NCBI GenBank assembly: GCA_937931785.1
Contig: CALHAX010000094.1
Location: 1-33,640 of the forward strand
Reading direction: 5' to 3'
DNA: 33,640 bases
Source: an uncultured Hyphomicrobiaceae bacterium
Lineage (GTDB): Bacteria > Pseudomonadota > Alphaproteobacteria > Rhizobiales > CALHAX01
Shown piece after piece: positions 1 through 6,078 of this stretch (within the stretch, counting starts at the first letter, position 1; each line of letters opens with the position of its first letter). Both the position numbers and the translations under genes were made by a program. The notes under the pieces are model-generated. The model did not search any database and had not been told where the DNA came from. It was given only the letters and a program-made list of their open reading frames with translations.

Positions 1-123
1 TTCCTGCCGGACGAGCTGTTCGAGAATTGCCAGATTTTGCCTGAGCTCATCGACTAATAGATCAAATGTTTCGCCACTAATCACGTTTTGCCAACCAGGT
101 AAAAGACCTGATCGAAATGGCAT
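1..123 (-). CDS. Partial hypothetical protein (N-terminal 41 residues)
   Basis: An open frame begins at an ATG at 123 and runs leftwards out of the window with no stop in 41 codons. It starts MPFRSGLLPGWQ and continues into a helix-like stretch rich in Leu, Glu and Gln (VDELRQNLAILEQLV). I do not recognise the family. No good Shine-Dalgarno is visible before the ATG and the preceding 200 bp are AT-rich. It is divergent from the H-NS-like gene. It may belong to a mobile or accessory segment bordered by the tRNA-Met gene, but the fragment is too short to be sure it is coding. Confidence 0.4.
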   Translation of the reverse strand, partial: MPFRSGLLPGWQNVISGETFDLLVDELRQNLAILEQLVRQE

Positions 124-279
124 GGGGGATGAGAATATACAATAAAATTAAATATGCATGACGCATGCAATTAATTTAACGCAAATGCGGTAGATTATAT
201 TATAAACGAGTAGACATTCATTACGCTTATTCTTATACGAAGGGAGATAGCACTCTAGCTGCGTGAAAATTTGGAAATA

Positions 280-309
280 GTGAATTGCGGAAATAACTTC
301 CTAATTCAC
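280..309 (+). promoter_or_regulatory. Inverted repeat in leader of the H-NS-like gene
   Basis: GTGAATT (280-286) pairs with AATTCAC (303-309), and inside it GGAA (289-292) pairs with TTCC (298-301), leaving a five-base loop. The hairpin ends 24 bases before the GTG start of the H-NS-like gene. It could be an operator or a leader-RNA structure; its function is inferred from position only. A shorter inverted repeat, TGCATG-3-CATGCA, lies at 155-169 in the same AT-rich leader. Confidence 0.4.
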
Positions 310-333
310 GATGCCAATAGATAAGGAACCACT

Positions 334-648
334 GTGACGGTTGATCTCGAAAAGCTAAGTTTGGCTGAGTTAAGCAAACTTGAGGACGAGCTGCACGCTG
401 CTAAAGCTGATCGCAAAGCTCAAGAACGCGACGCGATAAAGGCAAAATTAGCTGAACAAGCAATAGCTGCCGGGTTCACGATTGAAGAGCTATTTGGCAA
501 GCGCGGCAAGTCACGGGGCAAGGTGGCTCCGAAGTATCGCAATCCTAAGAATGCATCCGAGACTTGGACCGGTCGTGGCCGCAGACCTCGATGGCTTGAA
601 TCGGCGCTCCGCAAACGCGGCGTAAAACTTGACGACTTTGCGATCTAG
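334..648 (+). CDS. H-NS family nucleoid-associated protein
   Basis: This 104-residue basic protein has the two-part plan of the H-NS/HvrA/StpA group. Residues 3-50 form a charged coiled-coil oligomerisation region, then a basic linker (residues 55-68) leads to a C-terminal DNA-binding motif, TWTGRGRRPRWL, at 77-88. That motif carries the family's AT-hook-like R-G-R core, which binds the minor groove of AT-rich DNA. The start is a GTG at 334, preceded by AAGGA at 323-327 with good spacing. Length fits the family (about 90-135). Proteins of this kind silence horizontally acquired, AT-rich genes. Its place in an AT-rich, gene-poor stretch next to a tRNA suggests an accessory paralogue rather than the core chromosomal one. 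That placement argument is inference; the family call is firm. Confidence 0.88.
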   Translation: MTVDLEKLSLAELSKLEDELHAAKADRKAQERDAIKAKLAEQAIAAGFTIEELFGKRGKSRGKVAPKYRNPKNASETWTGRGRRPRWLESALRKRGVKLDDFAI

Positions 649-1008
649 GATCGCTGTAATCTCTCTGTCATTTGTCTACGCCGTCGGAAATTTGCCCACC
701 TCAGCGGTTGAAATCTGACACAGGCGAATTGCTTTCGTAGATGGTTGGAAATTGCTTCGTCGCAATCAGAACTTTGCAGTCTTGGTCCGGCATGTCCATT
801 GTTTCTGCGGAACGGACCAAATACCTTGTCGTATTGACTGATGCGAGTATTTCGGTTCATGGCCCCAAGTTAAAAATCTCAATTTGAGCACTGCGAGTCT
901 GGAGCTGGGGGTACTTCGAGCATGTTGTGTGCCCGACACCACGAGACCAATCGGTACTGAGTTATGCGCGCCAGTAATCTAATAGTTTCGGCTGAGCTCA
1001 CCAAGAAG

Positions 1009-1072
1009 CAGGCCCCACCTCCCGGAACCGCCCCAAGACAACGGCATGGGCGGCTCCGGGAAGCAGGGCCTG
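1009..1072. other. Long GC-rich hairpin
   Basis: The outer arms CAGGCCC (1009-1015) and GGGCCTG (1066-1072) pair perfectly. The inner arms CCCGGA-a-CCGCCC (1021-1033) and GGGCGG-c-TCCGGG (1048-1060) pair with one mismatch, around a 14-base loop. That gives about 19 base pairs, almost all G-C. There is no T-run on either side, so it is not a classical terminator. It could be a structured RNA, or a DNA structure or recombination site beside the tRNA. Confidence 0.5.
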
Positions 1073-1145
1073 GGTACCAATGCTAGTGTTGGGGTGCAGT
1101 GCGGCTGTGAGATTTGCAGTCATTCTGGTACCCATACGGTACCCA
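1071..1145. repeat. Three GGTACCCA octamers near the tRNA 3' end
   Basis: GGTACCCA occurs at 1127-1134 and 1138-1145 as direct repeats with an 11-bp period, and in inverted orientation (TGGGTACC) at 1071-1078. They lie 60-130 bp from the 3' end of tRNA-Met. Clustered short direct repeats at this distance resemble integrase or excisionase arm-binding sites. That reading is inference. Confidence 0.4.
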
Positions 1146-1202
1146 CAGCGGAAAGTGCACCCGCCAGATCATTGTAAAATTCGACTAAGTCATTGAAATG
1201 AT

Positions 1203-1279
1203 TGGTAGCGGAGGAGGGACTTGAACCCCCGACACGCGGATTATGATTCCGCTGCTCTAACCAGCTGAGCTACTCCGCC
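1203..1279 (-). tRNA. tRNA-Met (CAT anticodon, elongator)
   Basis: The minus strand folds into a 77-base cloverleaf with encoded CCA. The acceptor stem GGCGGAG pairs with CTCCGCT (one G-T pair at the end) and the discriminator base is A. The D-arm contains AGCTCAGCTGGTTAGAGC. The anticodon stem GCGGA/TCCGC encloses a loop with CAT at 1243-1245, and the T-arm has GGTTCAAGTCC. A G1-U72 acceptor end without the C-A mismatch of the initiator, plus a standard anticodon stem lacking three G-C pairs, indicate an elongator tRNA. A tRNA-Ile2 (lysidine-modified CAT) is the alternative, but the stems match elongator Met in alphaproteobacteria better. Confidence 0.93.
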
Positions 1280-1348
1280 CCAAGGCGCACGACGGAGCGG
1301 TCAGAGTGGCGGGCGCACCGCGCAGGCCGACCAAGGCCGCGTCGCGCG

Positions 1349-1377
1349 ATATAGGGACCCGAAGGAAGCTGTGTCAA
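1349..1377 (-). promoter_or_regulatory. Sigma-70 type promoter for tRNA-Met
   Basis: On the minus strand a perfect TTGACA (-35) at 1372-1377 is followed after 17 bases by CTATAT (-10) at 1349-1354. Transcription would start near 1341, about 60 bases before the mature tRNA 5' end at 1279. Both boxes and the spacing are close to consensus for a housekeeping promoter. Confidence 0.65.
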
Positions 1378-1444
1378 CCGTCTCATGGTCAAGATCAGCT
1401 GGATAACGGGTTGAACACGCCAGCAACACGTTCATACAACCTAT

Positions 1445-1552
1445 AGGGTGTGTTTTACTGAGGGCGGCTTCTGCGAAGTAGAGGCGCCAGGATGCCAGTG
1501 GAACGCCCTGGATCGCCGCGTCATGAGTCCATTTGCTTCAGACGCGTTATAG
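1445..1552 (+). repeat. Dispersed intergenic repeat, copy A
   Basis: It begins AGGGTGTGT and shares with the copies at 11630-11722 (reverse) and 23837-23928 a core from CCAGTGGA to CAGACGCG(C/T)TATAG (1491-1552 here). The first half of this copy differs from the other two, so it is the most diverged. The repeat carries no open frame of its own. It may be a small non-autonomous mobile element or a relic of one. Confidence 0.6.
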
Positions 1553-1696
1553 TGGCTTTCAATGTATAAAATGCATGAAGTCTCCCCATGCGCAGGGAAA
1601 AATGGACTGGCGAGACAGCTTGAGTCGATTCAGGAACAATGGAATCCAACACATCGTTGTGGGAAGCATCATTCAGTCTTGAAAAAATGGTCCGCG

Positions 1697-1729
1697 CACT
1701 TGGCCCTTGCACTTGACCCTTGCACTTGG
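1697..1729 (+). repeat. 13-bp tandem repeat, about 2.5 copies
   Basis: CACTTGGCCCTTG (1697-1709) is followed by CACTTGACCCTTG (1710-1722) and CACTTGG. It is non-coding as far as can be seen and lies about 200 bp downstream of the tonB stop. Confidence 0.6.
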
Positions 1730-1923
1730 ATTGGATGTTCTTGTTGTGGCGCACATACCAAATTCATCCTCATGTCTGCTGTCAACACCGCTTGAATTTT
1801 ACCCCACCTAACGTGCCGTTTCTTGCAGTACCAGTGTCATGGGTGGCTGATCCTCTCCCAATAATCTGGACCATCCTACAGTTGAGCAGACGTCCACTAT
1901 TGCTCCGGGAACTGCGACGCAGG

Positions 1924-2760
1924 TCAACGGAATGAGAATGGGATTGAGAACCGGAGCTGGTGAGCCGAAGCCCCAACCGGTGGACGGGGAAAGGGCGATG
2001 CCCGGCGTACGGCTGCAAGTGCTGCGCGGTCGAGGGTCGCATTGCCGCTTCCACGGCGAACGGTAGCGTAGCGTAATCCACCTGATTGTGTGATCGCAAA
2101 TGAAACAACGACACGCCCGCGGCCTGTCGCACTGGGACGCCTTGACAGGATACGAGCGCGAACACGTGACGCATACCCTTGAATTGATCCTGCGCTTGCT
2201 TTTCCTTTACCGCCACCTTCTCCGCGTGTTGTTCCAGCAGAGTTCTTTTTCCTGCTTCCTGCACGGCTTTTTTTCGATTTTTTTTCTCTACGCTTGGCCG
2301 ACCGACCTTTAAACGTCTTTTTCAACTTGAGTTGTTTTTTCTCGATTGCAACGGGTTTAATTTCCTCTATGGATTTTGCATCGACCGTTTGAACGGATGT
2401 AATTGCCTCTTGCGTTTCCGATAGAGCTTCAATTGCCGAGCTGGATGTAACCGCCGATGCCGCCTGGGTTTCGCCAAACGCTCTGTTACCTTCCGTTGGG
2501 TGGGTTTGGACGGCTTCAACCGCTGTATGGGTGGGCTCGGTTTCTTTTGTTTTTACCGGTTTCGCGGAGTCATGTTCTGCGACTTCTGCGATTGTTGCTC
2601 CGCCAAGAACGCGCGCCAGGCTACCGGATACAGTGACGGTTGCGCCGGATGGTTTTTCCAACGCACCATGCTTTTGTGGTTCCAGGCCGATGAGAAGTGC
2701 AACATGGATGGCTATGGCGCACGAGAGTGCAACGATCCATCCGAGAACACTGTGCCTCAT
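1924..2760 (-). CDS. tonB: TonB-family energy transducer
   Basis: This 278-residue protein carries energy from the inner-membrane ExbB-ExbD motor to outer-membrane receptors. Residues 7-26 are a single N-terminal membrane anchor that keeps a Ser (S13) and a His (H19), like the S-x-H face of TonB. A long periplasmic stretch follows, first acidic (65-140), then very basic with RSAKRREKKSKKSRAGSRKK near 153-172. Residues about 195-278 form the TonB C-terminal fold (GYASRVRARILSRRP, then the VVVSFAI strand and a PFPRPP loop). Its ATGA start overlaps the stop of the preceding exbD by four bases, indicating translational coupling. It is the last gene of the five-gene operon. The Lys/Arg-rich rather than Pro-rich spacer is unlike E. 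coli TonB. A TolA-like role is possible but less likely, because a separate tolA lies at 13222. Confidence 0.85.
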   Translation of the reverse strand: MRHSVLGWIVALSCAIAIHVALLIGLEPQKHGALEKPSGATVTVSGSLARVLGGATIAEVAEHDSAKPVKTKETEPTHTAVEAVQTHPTEGNRAFGETQAASAVTSSSAIEALSETQEAITSVQTVDAKSIEEIKPVAIEKKQLKLKKTFKGRSAKRREKKSKKSRAGSRKKNSAGTTRGEGGGKGKASAGSIQGYASRVRARILSRRPSATGRGRVVVSFAITQSGGLRYATVRRGSGNATLDRAALAAVRRASPFPRPPVGASAHQLRFSIPFSFR

Positions 2761-3167
2761 GGTTTTCGTACTCTTTCAGACATCACCGCAACCGTGTAAT
2801 GCCCTGCTGACTTGAGCTTGCGCGTGATCGCCATAAGTGTACGGGCATTGAGCCGAGCGTCCGCGACGATGATAAATGGTTGCCTGGAGAACGGGTCCGT
2901 TGGAGGCACAACAACGTCAATTAAATCGTCCAGAACTACCGTAGCGCCACGATATGTGAGTGTTCCGTTCGCATGGGCAACCAGATGTCCTGGTGCAACG
3001 GTGCTTCCCACGTCAGGTGCGATCTTTGTCAGTTCGATATCACGTGCAGAAAATGGGCGTAGTGCACCCGCAACAATGAAGAAGATGAGGATTAGGAAGA
3101 CGACGTTGATCAAGCCGGTCAGATCAACTTCTTTGCGCGAAGTCGGAGTGGTCTTCCTCAAGCGCAT
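2757..3167 (-). CDS. exbD2: ExbD/TolR-family protein with Asn in place of the key Asp
   Basis: This 136-residue protein has a short cytoplasmic tail, one membrane helix (residues about 16-38) and a periplasmic domain, as in ExbD. In ExbD and TolR the helix begins with an invariant Asp (IDVVFLL or VDVMLVL) that binds the translocated proton. Here the motif reads LINVVFLIL, so residue 21 is Asn (codon AAC on the minus strand). The rest of the helix, including the FF pair, is typical. A strong AAGGAGGT ribosome site precedes the ATG. It follows a normal exbD by about 40 bp and overlaps tonB by four. The Asn suggests that this subunit cannot carry protons alone and pairs with the first ExbD; that is inference. 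Confidence 0.85.
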   Translation of the reverse strand: MRLRKTTPTSRKEVDLTGLINVVFLILIFFIVAGALRPFSARDIELTKIAPDVGSTVAPGHLVAHANGTLTYRGATVVLDDLIDVVVPPTDPFSRQPFIIVADARLNARTLMAITRKLKSAGHYTVAVMSERVRKP

Positions 3168-3185
3168 GATTTTACCTCCTTAACG

Positions 3186-3227
3186 AACGACGCGTATGAT
3201 TTTTGACGTCAATCAACGACGCGTATG
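3186..3227 (-). repeat. 13-bp direct repeat across the exbD1 stop
   Basis: AACGACGCGTATG occurs at 3186-3198 and again at 3215-3227 (plus-strand reading). The second copy covers the last codons of the first exbD, and the first lies just past its stop, before the ribosome site of the next gene. This looks like a small local duplication of the gene end. Confidence 0.6.
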
Positions 3228-3622
3228 CTGGTGAATTGGCTCCGGCGCACCGGGATCAATGCAGAAACAAGATCGGCAACGCTTGTGCCTGGCATCGCCA
3301 CAACGACGGCTTGTGCGGCCCCCTTATCGATCAAGTTATCCAGTACTGTCGTGAGTGTTCCTGGCTCTATATTCAGCCCATTCACACGAAGAGCACCCTG
3401 GACACCGACATGCACAAGAACAGTCCTGGTTAGATCGACTGGCTTGTCGTTGATGCCAGCGCCCGTTGTATCAATCGTCACTGTGCCGAATTTCAAGAAC
3501 GTCGAGGACAGCATGAAAAACACGAGGAGGAGGAACACAACGTCGATGAGTGACGTCAGGCTGATGACGCGTCTGCGTGATGATGAATTATTCAGCCGCA
3601 TCGGGGGCAAGCCGGGTAACAT
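3209..3622 (-). CDS. exbD1: ExbD-family proton channel protein (canonical)
   Basis: The protein has the ExbD plan: a basic cytoplasmic tail, one membrane helix with the conserved motif SLIDVVFLLLVFFML and a periplasmic domain of about 90 residues. The proton-binding Asp is present (residue 27 from the first ATG, 20 from the second). The ATG at 3622 overlaps exbB by 35 bp. A start at 3601 (MRLNNSSS) would shorten this to a 14-bp overlap and gives a more usual ExbD length of 130; the choice is open. It forms the motor with ExbB and is followed by a second ExbD that lacks the Asp. Confidence 0.88.
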   Translation of the reverse strand: MLPGLPPMRLNNSSSRRRVISLTSLIDVVFLLLVFFMLSSTFLKFGTVTIDTTGAGINDKPVDLTRTVLVHVGVQGALRVNGLNIEPGTLTTVLDNLIDKGAAQAVVVAMPGTSVADLVSALIPVRRSQFTSIRVVD

Positions 3623-4373
3623 TGTCCAACAGTGCCGTGCTCGACGGTGGCGTTGGTCGCGCCTTGAGCCGCTCGGTAAACAAACTGGTCAGACTGGATT
3701 CGATTAAAGTGGTTTCGCGTTCGATGCGACCTTCGAACCAGTAGAGTGAGAACGCCGTTGGGATTGCGACAGCCAGACCGACAGCCGTTGTAATCAGTGC
3801 AACCCAGATACCGCCGGCGAGAACCGCAGGATCCGCGTTCGCACCGGAGGTTTGCAAGGCTTGAAACGCAGTCATCATCCCAATCACTGTGCCGAACAAG
3901 CCGAGCAGTGGTGCGATCTGCGAAATGGATTCAAGAACGCGGAGATAAGCCTTTGCGTCAGCAAGGAGTGTGAGCGCCACCCGTTCCGCATCCTCACGAA
4001 TTCGAGATTCTTCGATACCGTTTTCCATGCCGGACATAGCATGACGAAGGATAATGGCTGTTGGGTTCCAGGCGCGCGACAATGCTTTGATCGCCTCTTC
4101 ACGTTGTCCGGTAAACCAGGCGGCAAGTGCGTGTTCGGTTCGTCGTGTGCTGCCAATACCCTGTACCAGAAACTGGAAACTTTTGAGTAGGATTACAGTA
4201 AGCGCAACGACAGACATAACTGCAAGAATAGTCACGATCGGGCCACCGCGTTCAATCAGATCAGTTGCAGCACTCAGGTCGATTCTCAACGTTGAGAGCC
4301 AACCAGAAGCTGTGGCACTGGCTGCAAGGGAATCAAGTTCTGGCGTCACGACATTAGACAGATCGTCTTCCAT
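3588..4373 (-). CDS. exbB: ExbB / MotA-TolQ-ExbB proton channel
   Basis: This 261-residue inner-membrane protein has three helices, at about 45-66, 152-172 and 187-211. The second holds the family signature LGLFGTVIGMMTAF with conserved Thr162, and the third holds ITTAVGLAVAIP with Thr195/196. These Thr residues line the proton path in ExbB and TolQ. The large cytoplasmic part lies between helices 1 and 2. An AGGAGA ribosome site precedes the ATG. It is transcribed after a small periplasmic protein gene and before two exbD genes and tonB, so it powers TonB rather than Tol. The N-terminal 40 residues, before helix 1, are longer than in TolQ and carry no clear signal peptide. Confidence 0.9.
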   Translation of the reverse strand: MEDDLSNVVTPELDSLAASATASGWLSTLRIDLSAATDLIERGGPIVTILAVMSVVALTVILLKSFQFLVQGIGSTRRTEHALAAWFTGQREEAIKALSRAWNPTAIILRHAMSGMENGIEESRIREDAERVALTLLADAKAYLRVLESISQIAPLLGLFGTVIGMMTAFQALQTSGANADPAVLAGGIWVALITTAVGLAVAIPTAFSLYWFEGRIERETTLIESSLTSLFTERLKARPTPPSSTALLDNVTRLAPDAAE

Positions 4374-4382
4374 TGCGATCTC

Positions 4383-4805
4383 CTAAACGATAAACGGAAT
4401 TTCCATCCGGGATGATGGCGTCGTTGCCGCGAGACATGTCTCAGGAGTCAGGTCGTCACCGCGACACCGCGTGATGTCGTTCAGCAGAACACGACCAACG
4501 CTTGTACAGTCGAGATCTTTGAGATCGAACTGTTTGACCCGTGATTTTCCGAGTGGCAATTTTCCAGTTGATACCGTCACCAATTTGACGACGCGTTGAT
4601 CCTTGCCAAACAGAACGAGTTCGAACGCGAGGTCATCCAGGGCAACAGCCAACTCGTTTTTGATGAGAAATGTCGTCCGACATGCTGTTCCGGCGGGTGT
4701 CATGTTGTTCAACTCGATAGAAAGCCGAACCTTGTCCTGTGCCATTATCACCGATGGCGCCGTGATCAGGATCAGCGCAACACAGATTGTTTGGATCAAA
4801 CGCAC
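4383..4805 (-). CDS. Exported protein of unknown function, first main gene of the exb operon
   Basis: This 140-residue protein has a clean signal peptide (LIQTICVALILITAPSVIMAQ, cleavage after about residue 22). The mature part looks all-beta: alternating strands, a stretch TPAGTACRTTFLIKNEL, and four Cys that could form two disulfides. I do not recognise a named family; the strand pattern resembles a small immunoglobulin-like periplasmic domain. The start is a GTG at 4805 with AAGGA seven bases upstream. Its stop is 9 bp from exbB, so it is co-transcribed with the TonB motor. It may be an accessory of the energy-transduction complex. Function is unknown. Confidence 0.7.
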   Translation of the reverse strand: MRLIQTICVALILITAPSVIMAQDKVRLSIELNNMTPAGTACRTTFLIKNELAVALDDLAFELVLFGKDQRVVKLVTVSTGKLPLGKSRVKQFDLKDLDCTSVGRVLLNDITRCRGDDLTPETCLAATTPSSRMEIPFIV

Positions 4806-5366
4806 AGGTGTGTCCTTGGTTTCTAAAACTGTTCGACCTGTTCCGCGACGAGGTTTCGCTCCGCGTCACGGCGGATTCACGAAACTGTATCCTTAGAGCC
4901 TTGAACTTCCAAGGGGCTATGCGAGCACACTGGTCCAGAACGCGGTGAAACCAGATTGTAGACCAATAAAGCTGACAATAATTGTTTTAAGACGAATCTG
5001 CGTCGCAAAGTCGGACGGGGTGCGCTGTAGCAGCTTGGAAACTTCGACCTTCTTCACAAACGCCCGCCGAGGTAATGTCATCGTCCTCCCCGGAAACGTT
5101 ATCGACACCGAGGTCTACGTGTGAGCATGTCATGACGCCCTCGATTGGCTCCCAAACAGCTAGGGGGCAAAACGTTGTAGCTGTCACAACGTTCCACGGC
5201 ATTATTCACGTTATCGAAGTCGGATGCGATCGTCCCGCACGCCGAATTGTAACATCGAGATTGGCGTGACTTCACCAATGAATATATACTATGTTATTCC
5301 ACAATTATGTCATCTGCATCCGGAGCGCGTTATGCCCGGCCAGTCTGACAGGCAGGAGACGCCTTT
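4806..5366. other. Divergent region between exb operon and Rrf2-type regulator
   Basis: The 560 bp separate the minus-strand exb operon from the plus-strand regulator. The only coding candidate is a 54-codon minus-strand frame (4917-5081). An AT-rich stretch with TATATAC near 5281-5290 probably contains the regulator promoter. GTTTTAGAAA (minus strand, about 4819-4828) resembles one half of an iron-type TTTAGAA box, but the second half is missing. Confidence 0.5.
4917..5081 (-). CDS. Possible 54-residue small membrane protein upstream of exb operon
   Basis: A frame from an ATG at 5081 is preceded by GGGGAGGA, although the spacing of about 3 bases is short. It encodes a basic N-terminus (MTLPRRAFVKKVEVSKLLQR) and a hydrophobic C-terminal segment (TIIVSFIGLQSGFTAFWT). 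It lies on the same strand as the exb operon, about 110 bp ahead of its first gene. It is not HemP-like and I do not recognise it. It could be a small membrane peptide, an upstream frame, or chance. Confidence 0.33.
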   Translation of the reverse strand: MTLPRRAFVKKVEVSKLLQRTPSDFATQIRLKTIIVSFIGLQSGFTAFWTSVLA

Positions 5367-5873
5367 ATGAAATTGTCGAAGCAGACATCGGATGCGGTGA
5401 ACATCCTGATCTATTGCAAGCAGTCTGACGGGGAACTGGTCAAAATTGGCCATATTGCCGAGGAACTTGAGCTCACCAAGCAGATGGCGCTGAAGCTCTC
5501 CAACAGGTTGAGCCGCGCAGAACTGTTGGCAACGTTTCGTGGCCCCAAGGGCGGCGTTCAGTTATCGGAGCTGGCAAAGACCCTGCCGCTTGGCAAGATC
5601 GTGAGACGCCTCGAAGCTGTGCTACATGGTTCCGAAAACGGGCTACAAGCCAATCCCTTTGATGTCTATTTCGACGAAGCGTTTGAAGCGTTTCTCGACG
5701 TGCTGGATCAGCATACGCTTGCAGATCTTGCTACGAGCAAAGCCAAAGAGGCAAAGGCCATGAAGCCAGCACCAAAGAAGAGCACGGTTAAAACGCCTGC
5801 TGGAAAGAGTCGCGCTGCATTTATTGCGCCGTCCTCGAAACGATCGAAGGTCGTCCGTCGCGATAGTGCATAG
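5367..5873 (+). CDS. Rrf2-family transcriptional regulator without Fe-S cysteines, basic tail
   Basis: Residues 1-80 are an Rrf2 winged helix: MKLSKQTSDAVNILIYC, a recognition region LTKQMALKLSNRLSRAELL, and the wing motif RGPKGGVQLS. Residues 81-128 form the dimerisation helix. RirA, IscR and NsrR bind a cluster with three Cys in the loop near residues 90-105. Here that region reads AVLHGSENGLQANPFDV with no Cys, and the only Cys is residue 17. Residues about 125-168 are a Lys/Ala/Ser/Pro tail (PAPKKSTVKTPAGK) resembling histone-H1-like tails. Its ATG follows GGCAGGAGACG. It is divergent from the exb/tonB operon and may regulate it; that link is inference. Family call firm, ligand unknown. 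Confidence 0.85.
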   Translation: MKLSKQTSDAVNILIYCKQSDGELVKIGHIAEELELTKQMALKLSNRLSRAELLATFRGPKGGVQLSELAKTLPLGKIVRRLEAVLHGSENGLQANPFDVYFDEAFEAFLDVLDQHTLADLATSKAKEAKAMKPAPKKSTVKTPAGKSRAAFIAPSSKRSKVVRRDSA

Positions 5874-6078
5874 CGCACACCTGGGTCCATTGCCCGATGA
5901 GCTCGACACCGTTATTCCGGTTCGCGCTTGCGAAGCTTTCCCGAAACCCCAGAGAGATCATGCCCCTGTTGTGATCGAGGTTCTTGGCCGGATAAACATC
6001 TGTCGCAGCCTTGTAAGGTAAACTTGCTACGATCACGCGAGGTCCAAATATTTAAAAGTGACCCTCGTGGATGGGTTC

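Larger units (their letters stand above)
649..1202. other. Gene-poor region between H-NS-like gene and tRNA-Met
   Basis: No convincing coding frame is present. Visible structure includes an 8-bp inverted repeat TTGGTCCG / CGGACCAA at 782-789 and 813-820, a long GC-rich hairpin at 1009-1072, and three copies of the octamer GGTACCCA at 1071-1145. Together with the tRNA 3' end at 1203, this resembles the attachment-site side of an integrated element. No integrase gene is in the window. Confidence 0.5.
1280..1923. other. Intergenic region between tRNA-Met and tonB
   Basis: No credible gene is seen. The region holds the tRNA promoter, one divergent copy of a dispersed repeat (1445-1552) and a short 13-bp tandem repeat (1697-1729). 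Two open frames of 70-77 codons exist here but have no recognisable domain or good ribosome site. Confidence 0.6.

Noticed and set aside
1562-1795. 77-codon frame between tRNA-Met and tonB
   Set aside because: Cys/His-scattered sequence without domain or ribosome site, and it spans a short tandem repeat.
4819-4828. Iron-responsive (Irr/Fur-type) box ahead of the exb operon
   Set aside because: Only one half-site is present, and it lies between start codon and expected promoter, so it is not convincing.
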